NCBI RefSeq assembly: GCF_040802235.1
Contig: NC_133158.1
Coordinates: 154,082,401 to 154,146,400 of the forward strand
DNA: 64,000 bases
Direction of reading: 5' to 3'
From: Manis javanica
Lineage: Eukaryota > Chordata > Mammalia > Pholidota > Manidae
Below, one piece after another: positions 1 through 12,249 of this stretch (position 1 is its first letter; each line of letters starts with the position of its first letter). Both the position numbers and the translations under genes were made by a program. Below the pieces are notes generated by a model. That model was not told where the DNA came from, searched no databases, and saw nothing but the letters and a program-made list of their open reading frames with translations.

Positions 1-47
1 TGTGGATTCAGTAGGTCTGGGAGGAACCTCACCTTTGGAATTTCCAG
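1..47 (+). mobile_element. MER5A-like hAT-Charlie fragment, cut by window edge
   Basis: The window opens in a stretch matching the interior of the MER5A DNA transposon (the 'gattcagtaggtctggg' block is characteristic). The left part lies outside the window. Family assignment is from memory of the consensus. Confidence 0.4.
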
Positions 48-830
48 CTGTGACTGGCCTTAGCCCTGAGCACAATGCCTACCTGGACTTGGAAAACACA
101 GGTGCTTAGAAAATGTATGCGCAGACATCCACCTATTTGGGCAAATGATATGCCTTACTCCATATGCCACCTCCCTCTGATTCCTTTCGTTTATTTTCAC
201 AACTTAAATGCAGTAACAGAGAGGATCTAATTTGGAAAGGAACACAATTGGTAAACTTTATCATAATGACCCAGTTAAATGAGAGGTTATGAGAGGGTGG
301 TGAACGATGGGAGAGGGTTCATGAATAACAGGAAAAAGCAATTGGTTAGGATGTCAAACTTAAGCCACCTGTGATGGTTACAGGACCACCCCCCCAACAC
401 ACACAGGTGCCCCAGTGCAGGGTTCTCAGCAAGAGAGTAGCACTGCCCAACCTCATTCCCCAAAGGCCCTGGGGATCCCCACTCCTGCAATCTTAGGCTC
501 AGAGGAGTGAACCATAGCTCACAAACATGGTGAGAACTCCTAACCTAGGGAATGGACTTAGTGTCCAGCTCCTAGTTTTGGGGGGCACCCCACCTTCCCA
601 CGTCTTCATGTGCACATGATTAACAGGTTGTAAACTCTCCCCTACTAGAAAATTAAAATAAGCAGGAGCCTTTATATAAATCTAGGAAGAATTGTGAATG
701 TCTCCCACAGTGATTCTCAACCCTGGCAGCACCTCAGAGTTGGGGAATGAGTAAAAACATGCCTCATCTCCAGACAGAGTGAACAAGAAACTACTTTTTA
801 TCCATCTATTCACTTATTCATTCATTCATT
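48..830. other. No gene recognised
   Basis: AT-rich non-coding flank. Only short stop-bounded frames are present and none has a recognisable product. Confidence 0.5.
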
Positions 831-1020
831 CATTCATATTTTTAAACCACTTATATGCTTACTCTGTGCCAGGCACTGTTCTAAGAGCTTTATAAATATT
901 GACCCACTTGATACACAGAACAACATATTACCATTTTACTGATGAGAAAACTGTCACATAAAGAAGCTAAATAACTTCCCAATGGCACAAATATTGTGTT
1001 AAGCCACTGATTAGGGGTTT
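818..1020 (-). mobile_element. MIR SINE, antisense
   Basis: A short (ttca)n run is followed by 'ctgtgccaggcactgttcta', then the pattern of a MIR read in reverse ('accattttactgatgagaaaact', 'aagctaaataacttcccaa'). These match the reverse complement of the MIR 'cctcatctgtaaaatgg' and 'cctggcacatag' blocks. Old and diverged. Confidence 0.75.
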
Positions 1021-2699
1021 TATTACAATGGTGAGGTTACCCTAACTAATACAGTGTCTTTATGTAGGTATTTTCCAATCAGACTTAAAGGACTAATTTT
1101 GCCAGGAAATTACAAAGCCCACAATAGTGACTTCAAAGACATTGGAAATGGAGTTCACACACATCTCATATTTTGATTTGTCTTAGTTCCAAATGTTTAT
1201 GACAAAGATGAGATCATTTAGATGGTGTAGAGGGGAATAATATGTTCATCTATAAAATCTCTTGTGAAACTCACTGTCTTTTAAATGAAATCAGTAAGTT
1301 CATCACTCAGATCCTGTCGCCTGGGTGCTCTCAGCTGTTAAATGAAGGATGGGGCTGATGAGTTTGGAAATACCTTCCAGCATCAAAATTAAGTGTCAAC
1401 ATTAAATTTCCCGTATTGAGACCATCTCTACATGGGAATTGTAACTTACACGAGGATGAAGAGCTTTTCATAAACAGCTCACAGACTCAAGGCCAAATTC
1501 AAGCCTCTGATCCCAATCTTAACTTGGAGCCTGGAGCAGAAGGCATGACAAGTGTAAAAATATGAGCATATATACAGATGCCAGCTAAGATAAAGGCGTG
1601 GTAACTGCACTTTAATTTGGTTATTGTTTTTTTTTAATCCCACACATTGTAGAAGTCCATGATAAATAAAGTAATAAGTGAAATATTTTCCTTGGATGCA
1701 AAGATAGAGTACCGCTATGTCTTATTTCTCAGAGAAAGCATATCAGATCAGCTAAGATCACTTGACTTCCTCTCCCTTCCATCACTTGCTGCTCCCCTTT
1801 GTTCTCTGTCCTGTCAGCGCCTCCTTGTTAGAGCCTCTGGCTCTCTAATTTTGCAGTTCCATCACTTGACATTGAATTCACCTTTCCTTTTGATGGGAAC
1901 TGCTGCTTTATATTTTCCCTTCTTTGACTCTGCAAAGATAAAAATCTCATTTCTTAATGAAAACTGAGACTCCGATACGAAGTATATCAGGAATTGGTTT
2001 AATTGGCAAATAAAAAAGAAAATTATTGAATGGGCTCGATAATTGATGCCAGGCCCAACTCAACTTGAAATATGGCATAACTATTATCCTTTTCCAGTTT
2101 CAGAACAGAATCCAAATCATTACGTTTTGAAGGTTTTGTGACACACACGGGCACTGCAGTGGATGTGCAAATGGTGGTATTTACAAGGATCAGTGGAAAC
2201 AACCTTGACTTGTCTCTGGTTTGAATTTAAACCAAACAGGAACAACCTTGGGTGAAACTAGAATCTGAAACCTAAGCAGAGCATTTTAAAGTTCTGCTCC
2301 ATGTGAAGCCAAAACACTAACTGCTATTAATTTTATCTAAAATCTAAATTTTATCTAATCTGCTAAAATAAACAGATATGAGAATTTAGTTTTATCCTTC
2401 AGATGATTTGGGTTCTTATTTATGCCACAAACTAAATTTGTGTACCAAATCTTCTACTTTCTCTCTCCCTACCTCCTTTCCTTCCATCTTCCCCCCTTCC
2501 TTGTTACCTCTCTCCCTCCCAGATTCTCTTCCTCATCCCTCTTCTTTCTTCTTTGCCTTTGATCAGGGGAGGGAGGTGGGCAGGGTGTCCTCCAAGGTTC
2601 AGCCTTCTTACCATTTCTTCCTTAAGAACCCAACCCATTCTCATGAATTCAACTCTTTATCTCTGTCTATGATTTCCACTTTCTGTCTCTAGTTCTATC
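1021..2699. other. No gene recognised
   Basis: Mostly AT-rich sequence, with a pyrimidine-rich stretch near 2450-2560. I saw no exon-like conservation, RNA gene or clear repeat family here. The 102-codon frame at 1659-1967 has no recognisable domain. Confidence 0.4.
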
Positions 2700-3295
2700 C
2701 TTGCGCCTAGATTCCAGGTTGATAGGGCATATTAGTACCAATGTTGCTGTAGCTCAGCTTCAAGAAAGCTGCATCAATTCCTTCCCCCATTGAAAGGTGG
2801 AGCCTATTATTCTTTTTCCCCCCTTGAATCCAGGGGGACTGTGACTGCCTTAACTAACAGAAGATAGTGCATGCGATGCTGTGAGACTTCTAAGGCTAGG
2901 TTGTAAGGAGACTTACAGCTTCCACGTGGGTCTCTTGGAACACTGGTTTTCAGAGAAGCCAGCCCTGGGGAAGCCAGCCACTGTGAAAGAATCCAACTAC
3001 CCTGAGACTGCATGATGTACGGAAGCCCGAGGTAGCAACAGGGAGACGCCATATGGAAACAGTGATGTCCAACCAGCCCCCAAATGGCCCAGACATCACG
3101 GCCCAAGCACCAGACACATGAATAAGGAAGCCATAAGATAACTCCAGCCTTAGCTGCCATCTGACTGCAACCCTATGAGGAAATCCCAAGTGAGTACTAC
3201 CCAGTTGAACTTAATCAAGAGCACAGAACTAATGAGTGATTGCTTTAAGCCACAAAGTTTCAGGGTGGTTTGCTATGCAGTAAGAAATAATCGAA
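2700..3295 (+). mobile_element. MaLR/MLT1-like LTR
   Basis: The 3' portion carries the usual MLT1-type ending: 'ctttaagccacaaagttt', then 'gtggtttgctatgcag' and a near-terminal 'aataatcgaaagag'. The body has the gap-rich, gene-free structure of an old solo LTR. The exact subfamily cannot be fixed by eye, and the start is approximate. Confidence 0.6.
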
Positions 3296-3837
3296 AGAGA
3301 TGTCTAACTTTCATTCAACTGTTGGCCTTTTCAATCATTTAACAACTGTTGAATACTTACTGTATAGATGCAGCAGCTTGCAAGATACTAGGAATAAGCA
3401 ATGAATACAACAGACCCCAATTCTTGCTTCCATGGGGCTGATTGCCTTTTGGAAAGGAAGATACTGAACAAAAATTGATCAACCATTTCAAAGTTCTAAC
3501 ACCTCCTCTCCTGCTCTCATGCTCAGCTGGTGGCTTTTCTTGTTTTTCATTGAGATAATAGAAATAATCAGGGAGGAACTTGTTCACTGACCTAGGATGT
3601 AGACTCCCAACCTAACCATTATCTGTGTAGAATTCTCTACCCACCTTTTCTCTTGTTTCTCTGAATAGGGTCCCCAGAGGCCACCTGGATTCCATCTCCT
3701 TCGCAGTGACCTCTCCACCACTCTCATCAGAAAGCAATTAAGCTCCAGTGATCTCAACCAGGCCCTTGGCAAAGGAATCCATACCTCCAGCCCTGATCCC
3801 TCCCCAGAACCACACACTGGTTACATACCAAGCCACC

Positions 3838-4735
3838 TGCTTGGCCACTCAACTGAGATACTAACCTAGGTATCTTACCAGGCACCTCAAACTTAACATG
3901 ACCTAAAGTTCAGATGTTTCTTCACAGGCTGTGCTCCCTCTCTCACATTCTTCCCTGTCCCAATAAATGGCCTCCTCATAATTCCAGTCCTAAAACAGAT
4001 ACGTTATCCTTGATTCCTCTCTTTCTCTCGGCCCCACATTCAATCCAGCAGGCAGCTCTATTGACTCTACCTCCAACACACCCCCTGCATCCACTCATTC
4101 CTCCTTAACTTCAGCTCCTTCCTCCTGGTCCAACTACCGTCCTCTCTTACCAGATTGCTGAGATTTCAAGCCTCTTTATTTCCACTCTCATCTGTTCAAA
4201 ATCCATCTTCCATACAGCATCCAGAGTATCTTTTAGAAACATAAATATATCATTTATCTTTTCTGCTTAGTGGCTTCCCAAAGGCTTCCACTGCAGTTAG
4301 AAGGCTCATATCTTTGTATTCTTATTTCTGAACTCCTTGTTTCTGTGTTCGGTCCTCTCATGCTTCGTTTCACAGCACTCTCGCCCTCATCCACCACATT
4401 CCAGCCATGGCGTCTTCCTTCACCCCCGGGACAGACCAAGCTTGTTCTCGCTTCAGGGCCTGGTCTTGGCTCAGCTGACCCCTGCCGTTCAGCCTTCAGC
4501 TGCAGCGTCTCCTAGGCCACCCAACCTTCTCTGACAGCACTTTATTTTAAGTCTTTGCAGAGCGCTGATCACTCTCTGACATCATTCATGTTTATGTAGT
4601 CTTTTAACTTACCTGTTTTCCATCACTTTGCACCTAGAAAGTAAGCTCCATGAGTGCAGGGACCTCCTCAGCACCCAGAACATTCCCTGTCCCATAGTAG
4701 GTAGTCAATAAATATTCCGTTTGACCAAATGAAAT
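3838..4735 (+). mobile_element. L2 LINE, ORF2 3' part and 3' UTR
   Basis: Successive L2 blocks occur in order: 'ctcaaacttaacatg', 'ccttgattcctctctttctc', 'agtggcttcccaaagg', and the 3'-UTR block 'aagtaagctccatgagtgcagggac' split over 4640-4665, ending in 'agtcaataaatatt'. The copy is full of stops and non-functional. Confidence 0.8.
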
Positions 4736-5419
4736 AATTATCAGTGTGATGAGAATTATGAAGAGTGCCAGGGGCTATGAGAGCATATAATGCAAACTAA
4801 CCGAGTTTCCAAGGTGTATGTCAGGAGCCATTTCCTTGAGAAGGTGGAAGTAAAGTGACAACCAAAGGACAAAAAAGAGAAAGCCGGAAAAGCAGGGAGG
4901 TGGGGAGGAGAGCAGAAGGACCTGCAGAAACATCCCGAGGACACCAAAGGCCCTGGCTCCTTGGAGATCTGAGAGCAGTTCTCAGGGAGGGAGGCTAGCA
5001 GGTCAGGCCGTTCAGGCCTTGTGGAAGCAACAGGCCCTGGAAGGGTTTTCGTGCCTACAGGTCACTCACTTTCAGCCTGCCTGGACCTTGCTGACCTTCC
5101 TGCCAATTGGGAGTCTTCATGAATGTGTCTCTTCCAGGAGCTGCCACCTTCTCCCACAGGGCCTGGAGCCCCGAGGTCAGCCCTGCTCTGCTCGGTCAGA
5201 GCTTTGTGCCCCCTGGGGTGACTCTCCAGCTGATCACCACTCTCATCTGCTCTGGGGTCTCCACTCCCACTGCTCACACAGTTCCTCAGGCTTCTTGTTG
5301 CAGACCTCTGATTGTCTTCTAGAGACCCCCTGCCTCCCACCTGCCCTGATCCCCACACACCAGTCCTACCAGCCTGTGGCCCCACAACAGATCTTTCTGG
5401 AAGTCTACTGCTAGTCCAG

Positions 5420-5725
5420 GCAGCCAAATCCAGCCCACCACCTGTTTTTGTAGGACTCAGGAGATAAAAATGGTTTTTACATTTCTAAATGCTTAAAAAG
5501 AAAAATTATAAGGGAAGAATAATATTTAGTGACATGTGAAATTCAACTTCAGTTCCTGTAAAGTTTAACTGAAACGCAACCATGCATTCATTTACTGGTC
5601 ATCTGTGTCTGCTGTCAGCCCATGGACAGGGCTGAATATTTTTGACAAAGATCACATCCCACAAAGCCTAAAATGTTTACTATCCAGCTCTTTACAGAAA
5701 ATGTTTGTTGATCCCTGTCTTACAG
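5420..5725. mobile_element. Non-autonomous hAT-like DNA transposon
   Basis: The segment from 'ccagcccaccacctgttttt' to 'ttgttgatccctg' follows a common mammalian hAT-type MITE, with 'aaagcctaaaatgtttacta' and 'ctctttacagaaaatgttt' as markers. The family name is not assigned. Confidence 0.55.
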
Positions 5726-5789
5726 TGTAAGAGTTCCTATACAGGATCAAAGCCACCAACTTTATTCCAGTGATCACATTACAGGAACA

Positions 5790-6178
5790 CTTACCCATGG
5801 ATAATATTACCAGTCAACCTCTGTTGACCTGATACTGTGTGCCAGGCCCTGTGATAGGTGTTTTTATCCATTATCTCATTTAAACCTCACAACAACCTGG
5901 AGAGATAGACAATGTCATGACCTCCATTTTATAGATAAGAAATACAGCTCAGGAGGTTAACTAATTTATCTCAAGTCTCTCTTAGCAAATCCCCTAAGTG
6001 GGATTCAAACCCAAAATGGTGTTTTTATCCATTATCTCATTTAAACCTCACAACAACCTGGAGAGATAGACAATGTCATGACCTCCATTTTATAGATAAG
6101 AAATACAGCTCAGGAGGTTAACTAATTTATCTCAAGTCTCTCTTAGCAAATCCCCTAAGTGGGATTCAAACCCAAAAT
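5790..6178 (-). mobile_element. MIR SINE, antisense, internally duplicated
   Basis: Antisense MIR blocks are clear: 'gtgccaggccctgtgatagg', 'cattatctcatttaaacctc', 'cctccattttatagataag'. The MIR body from 5857 to 6017 is repeated without a visible difference at 6018-6178 (see the repeat entry). Confidence 0.8.
5857..6178. repeat. Perfect 161-bp direct tandem duplication
   Basis: 5857-6017 and 6018-6178 read identically by eye over 161 bases, head to tail with no spacer. The flanking bases (a before copy 1, c after copy 2) do not extend it. The host MIR is ancient and diverged, so the duplication must be far younger than the MIR, or be an assembly artefact. Confidence 0.9.
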
Positions 6179-6460
6179 CATCTTAACACCAAAGTTCTTA
6201 CCCTTAACTATGGTGGCATTGTCATTCCCTGAGCCTTCCTCAGCATGATGGATGTTTGCCACTAGTAAACTGTCTCTGAGTAAAGACTTGCATAAAATCT
6301 ACTAACTGTTGTGCAGAGTAAAGCTTCCTCTTTTTCTGTCCTGATTTGTCCTTTCTTAACTTCACAGGGGTCTGGTAACTTGTTCTGGGTGAAACTGTGT
6401 TTATCCAGCCATAGCCTCCTCTCCTGTTGTGTGCATTTGAGTCCCATCTGCTGCTAAGCC

Positions 6461-6496
6461 TTTTTTTCTTTTTCTTTCTTTTTTTTTTTTTTTTGG
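6461..6496. repeat. T-rich low-complexity tract
   Basis: Nearly uninterrupted T with a few C, about 36 bases. No attached SINE head was recognised on the minus strand. Confidence 0.8.
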
Positions 6497-6905
6497 AGGG
6501 GGCAAATCCTCTGACATATGGAAGTCTCCTCTGATCTTCTTCAAGCCTGCTATTGTTTTGTGTTGTTTCTTGAAGTGCAATGACCAGAACAACACACGAT
6601 ATTCCCAGGTTCAGTAACCTGGCAGGATAGTGTTTATTTTCATTTCCCATGTCTTTCTTAATGATTCTTAACATTCCATTGTTGTTTTGTTTCATCTTCT
6701 TGGGGCCACAGAAGCAAAACAGGGCAATGTTTTCAGGTTACAGTGACTTCCCAATGACATTCCTGGAACATAACTTTGTTAACTCAGATCTAAGGATCCT
6801 ATTATTTTGCTCACATTAATTTTCTCAGAATGAGTATCATTTTTCTGCATTGTTCAAGTTTTTTAGTTGTCATTCTAAAGGGAAAGGAACAGCACAAGTT
6901 TTGTG

Positions 6906-6906
<1 letters not shown>

Positions 6907-6941
<35 letters not shown>
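6907..6941. repeat. (TG)n microsatellite
   Basis: About 16 uninterrupted TG dinucleotides, followed by an imperfect 'gcatgcacgcatgtatgcatg' type purine-pyrimidine alternating tail to about 6962. Confidence 0.95.
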
Positions 6942-6942
<1 letters not shown>

Positions 6943-7734
6943 ATGCACGCATGTATGCATGTCTGCCCTGGGGAATGAGACAGAGGGCCTAAATTCCTAT
7001 ATAGGAACTGGAGCTTCCAAACATCTCCCCAAGATATCAGATATGATCTAATCTCTGAATTGGAAGCCAGCAGACTGCTCCCATGATTCATGGCTCTAGA
7101 CACATCTTTTAACAATTAGGCCTTCACTTCACAGGGATGGAATTATCTATCACTTGAGCAAGGTAGATAAAGGAGATCTTTAAAGGCTCCTATGTCTTCC
7201 AAAGAACAAAAATAGTATTTTGATTTAGATATGTTTTTACTCCTATCTTCTTAAATATATTTTCCAAAACTTATTTCTGCCAGGTACACAGGCAAATTTT
7301 CATGTAAGCATTATTTCAAATGCCTCAGCATAATTGCCAATGGGTGGTAAGAGGCTTGACCCTGACATAGCTCCTGCCACTATATTTCCAGGCTTTCTAT
7401 GGCAATCAGTTTCACAGTCTGTGTGAATTAAGATAATGTCATTCACCAAACTGAAAGAGAAAGACTATATAATTACTGCATAGCAATTTGTCTTGAGGAT
7501 GAAAGATTCTTTCTGGACATTCATGTAGCTTTTTCAAAGTTTGCTTACATGTTTTCATTATTTCTCTATCATACTCATGCTTATCCTGTCTAATCAGCTT
7601 GCTCCATTATGTACTAACCTCACTCAGTTCCTTTTTAGAAAACCTAATGAAAATTTCATCCGTCCTCACTATTCAACACATTTCTGATCCTATATTTGTT
7701 TGTTTTATTTTGTTTTGTTTTGATTGATTGGTTT

Positions 7735-8460
7735 TCAGAAAAACAAGGTCAGAAGTGTTGAGAAGGAATTTGGTTCAGAGATGCAGAGAAGTCAGAGGGA
7801 AAAAAAAGTCAAGAAAGCAAAGTAAATTTTATTTCACTCTGTACAGAGTAACAGAGAGGGCCTGCTTAAAGTTAGACAGGCAGGCTACCAAAGAACATGA
7901 TCCTACAGCTGCAGTCCTGTCCGGGTCACCCAGGGAACTTGCAGGTCCAAATCAGAACTCTCAGGAGCCCCTCCCCACTTACCTGAAGTAGAACAGAGAC
8001 AGAGTGAAGACTTGTGCTTAAGTCTGGAGAACAGAATGAAATAGCAGAGTGGCAAAGAACCTGACCACTGGAAGAGCACAGAGACAGAATGGGGTAAGTT
8101 GAGCCGTAAGATGTTTTTATTTAAGCAAATAGTACACACTCAAAGAAAGGGGAGTGCAGGCAACCTCAGAGAGGAGGTGTGCTTAAGGGTTTAGGGTCTG
8201 GGATTTTATAGGGCTTTTTGGGTAGGGGTCAGCATAAGGTATGATGTATTCAGTTGATTCACAATTCCTTTGAATAGGGTTATTTAGATGACTGTGTTGG
8301 TCTGAATCTTAGCATTCTGTATTCACACAGGTTCACTTACATTTCTTAGGTCTATCTCCTGTCATGGTTACAAAATTACTTAATTGATTAAGGGGCTGGA
8401 ACAAGAAGAAGAACAGCATACAAATTTAAAGAATAATCTGAGCCTTTTTCACAGGCTAAG
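7735..8460 (-). mobile_element. ERV1-like LTR with short leader, antisense
   Basis: Read on the minus strand, this has the layout of a gammaretrovirus-type LTR. A plausible 5' end lies near 8455. A TATA box (tataaaatc) is near 8205, a poly(A) signal (AATAAA) near 8118 and a pyrimidine-rich U5 near 8000-8090. A G-rich stretch near 7975 could be the remnant of a primer-binding site. A second AATAAA lies near 7830, so the 3' limit is uncertain. No retroviral coding sequence is intact around it. The alternative is two overlapping LTR fragments. Confidence 0.55.
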
Positions 8461-11389
8461 TAGATTTTACAGTGGCATGACCCTTGTTCCATTTCCCCGA
8501 TCTACCTCATGAGGTTGGGCAGGGAAGTCCTCGACAGACAATCTTTGGCCTTGGAGGCCTGACTCATTGGTACAATGAAGACATGGGCTGTGCTCTGATG
8601 TTTTCTGCTATCTGGGGAATATCTGGACATTCCAAGCCACTCCTGGCCTTTGAAACTTCAATTAATTAACCAATGAACTCTGCGAGTCCTTTCTGGCTCC
8701 CTGGTTTTATCTGGTTAACAATCTGAGTCCCTTTTAGTGGGCTTTACTGGCTTCATTTTCTCTCGTCCCACTCATGCCTGTCTTTCTGTCTAACAGAAGT
8801 ATAAGGGATTGAAATCCAGAAAATGCTTCTGTGGTTAGCAACCCCAAGCATGTGGTATCCCTCAGCTGCGCTGGGAACGCTTCCTCTTCCAAGGTGAGCA
8901 TCACCACTGTCCTGCGCTGAGTTCTCCCAGGTTCCCAACACCTTAAGGCAACCAAAAAACAAGACTGGCCTTCTTCTGCCCCGTGTAATAAATATAAATT
9001 GTGAAAAATTAATAGTTAATCAGGATATTGAATTAGAATTTATTTTTGTAACTATTGTAACAAACAAATATTATAAATTCCTATGTGAAGATAAACAAAA
9101 CACAAATGAACATATTTTATTTGCTTATCAAGAAGCCTAGACTAGAATCTTGTTTTACCCAGGACAAAGATTGTAAAATCATTGTGTAATACAAAAATAC
9201 ATATAATCCAATGTACTCTAGAAAATAAACAATATATCTCATCAAGCATACAGTATATAGCTTTGCTTCTATAACTCTTTGCAATGTGTGCAGGGATGTA
9301 CAGAATATAATAAAGAGTACATATGACAAATATGTTTACAGCATTTTAATTCTATGAGAAGGAGATAGTTGAATTGGACTCACAAAATACACATATGTTG
9401 TGACTCCAGTATATCTCATCCTCTCTGAGTAATCTTGATCATCATAATGTTAAAAATGTGCACATAGCCATGGGTAGACACTCCAGTCACTGAGATAATC
9501 ACAGTCCTGCTCAGATCTCCTGTCATGTAGGGTCAATCTTAACCAAAGACAAAATGGTGCCAGCTAAGTTGGAAGGTATAATTTAACTATACTTCAAATG
9601 TCTCAAGATGATAGCAACCCAAACTTTTGGTACCTCCTGCACATTTATTTTCTTGCTTTCCATATAATTTTCTAAGAGCAGCTAGCCCTTTCAGTCACCT
9701 CCTCGTCTCTTTAATGGTCTGAGACAATAAGCACAGGCCTGGAGAAACTGCTTTTTTTGGCATTTCTTCCTGTGGCCCCTCCTTCCCCGCCCACACTTCC
9801 ATTGGCAGGGATGTACTTCTGAGCTGGTTCTCTTTTGCTGCCTTTAAGCTAAATTCCACCAGCTTAGCTTCCCACGTGCTTTGTGAGTGGAGATTCCCCA
9901 TTCCACCACACCCACAAGAGACTAAGAATGTGGGAATGATTAACTCATATCCTTTTATTAGATGAGACAGAAAGAGAAAATTACAATTAGGTATTTATGT
10001 TCATAATTCACACATAAAAAGTCACCTGGATGAGATTACTAAATAGACACAATTAACTTCTAGACTGGCAAAGGGCCATCTTACATTTCTCAGGTGGTCA
10101 GAATTCTACAGAAAGGGGCTTGGCTTGCTTGGCTTTTTAAAACTGATAAAACTTTACCACTACAATGGCGCGGACCGGCTATTGGTTTATTCACCCCTGA
10201 TGCAGATGTTATGTCACAGAGGCAGCCAACAGCTTCAGGGGATACTTCAAAGCATTTCTTGACAAAGTCCAGGGACACTGTATCCAGGTGACTGCAAGAC
10301 CAGATTCAACCTAAAACCACAAGCTGACTTCAATTTGACAGCCCAAATTGAGAAGCCGGCTGCCACTCCCAGGCTCAAAACAGTCCTACAGGAGAAAGCC
10401 TGAGATTGGACTAAAGCCTGGTGAAAACAAGAACAAGCCGCCGTGATTCAACCTTGTGTCTAGATTAAGAGCCCTAAACCTGGCCCAGGCTGGAAAAGAC
10501 AAATTAATGCTTTTAGCCATGTCAGAAAAAAAATTGAGTCTCTAATCTTATAATTACCTTTACTGAATAAAATTCTCTGGACCTGGATAAAGAATAGTAT
10601 GTGATATTGAGGTTTCTGTGCATGCAGCATGTGCAGTGAATTGTCTGTGAGAGGCAGGAAAGGATGAAAGGTAAGGAATGCCAGGGTTGCACATTTAGAG
10701 AAGACTTTTATATTCCTTTTAAGAATCACAGAATGATAGCTATCACCTAGAGACAACACCCTAGCTTGAGGAGCTTTTACATACGAAAAACCCAAGTAAC
10801 TAGAGACAATCTTAATTAGGAGAGCAGTTTGCAGATAGCCCTGGAAACAAAGGATTTTTACAGCCAACGTTGGTATCTCCCTGTTTTATTAAAATACAGT
10901 ATGCATTTGACTACTTGTTGGTTTAAAACAAATTCTCAACCACAAAACACCACAATTTTTAAAAACAAAAGAGAGGGTAAAAATGCAACCTTGTGTTTGT
11001 TGTGTATCATTTAACCACAGGGCTAAGCAGATGTTCCCGTTGCTGCACAGCACTGGGAGGCTGAATTGAAAGTTTGAGTCCTGCAGAACCAGAAGGGTTT
11101 GGCAAACGCCTCGAACTTCCCACTGAAATTCCAGGAGAGCCATACTTTAGGAAAAATAACTATGTCTCCTGACTGGGGGATTTGCCCTAGGAATAAAGGC
11201 AAAAACTGAAACAGACCTGCTCTCATAAAACATAAAACCAAGTCCACAGAAACCCAAGGTGATGAATCGGTAATGAAACCAATGACTAGAACAAAAACCA
11301 ACACTATTCAAAAGATAACACAATCCATAGTCTCTATAACATGTCAATTCATGTGCCCAATATATATGCTAAAAAATACTAGATAGGTT
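8461..11389. other. No gene recognised
   Basis: Contains possible ERV-derived sequence at 8470-8660 next to the LTR, AT-rich sequence at 9000-9400, and several 60-135 codon frames on both strands without recognisable domains (for example 10460-10867, minus). I could not place any of it in a family. Confidence 0.4.
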
Positions 11390-12240
11390 ATATCAGTCTG
11401 GATCTCGTCATGGGACAGAAACCACACAGTAATTTGAACAAAAAAAGTTTAATATTAAGAACTATTAAATTATGATAGAAGAGTAATTATAAAGATTTAA
11501 AGAGAATTCAAAAGGGTACACTGGGACTGAGGAAGAGTACTTGAGGAAGAACAAACTTGGAATGGGGTTCCCTTCTCAAAACTGGGATCCAGACCTCACT
11601 GGAGAAGGCGGGGTTGAGGTGCAATAGACAGCAGAGAAGTTCACTGGTTGTTCAACCCGAAACTAGTGCACATCAGGGGGCAGTATGAAACTATGCGAGT
11701 GGGTACACAGAGGGAGCCAAGGGGTGAGGTGCCTGCTTGCTGGCAGAGCGGTGCAAGCTGAGGTGTGCAGAACCACATCTGGGGGATTTAAGAAATAACT
11801 CTCTGAGGAGCAGGCAAACCAAGGCAGAGTCAGAGCATCATGGTAGCCCAAGGTCTGAAGCATGGTGCTGTCTGCATCAGGAAGACAATCAAAACCAGTT
11901 CTCCGGGATGTAGGCAACAGAGATGGGTGGGCAGCTGCACAAAGGGAATTGGGGCACTTTTCCCAGTACAAGGCCTGAAGTGTGCTGTTGTCCACATCAG
12001 GAAGGCGACATACAGCACGGTGGTCACCAGGCCTGGGGAAGACTGCCAGGTCACCAAATAACTATGTGTTCTAGGCACACACTTGAGGCAGGGCATGAAT
12101 GGATGTTCCCCCCTATACACGCATGATGATGGACTCTACAGCAGGAGCAGGTGCAAATAATGCAGTATATCAGCACCAGGAGAAGTGCCCTTCCTCCTGC
12201 AATGTGCCTCCAGCGTCCTCCACTAATAAAACTTAGCATC
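11390..12240. repeat. Unclassified mid-GC segment with an internal repeat
   Basis: A segment more GC-rich than its flanks, ending against an L1. It contains two related ~40-bp blocks, 11850-11890 and 11970-12010, 120 bp apart, both with the 'aagg-ctgaag ... catcaggaag' pattern. It is possibly part of an LTR or an L1 5' region, but I do not recognise it. Confidence 0.4.
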
Positions 12241-12249
12241 ATGCTCACT

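Noticed and set aside
5019..5427. Overlapping 121-131 codon frames on both strands
   Set aside because: GC-rich patch with open frames on both strands and no recognisable product. No splice context.
10090..10291. Paired frames resembling a small exon
   Set aside because: Open on both strands over about 200 bases, but no match to a known protein and no clear splice sites.
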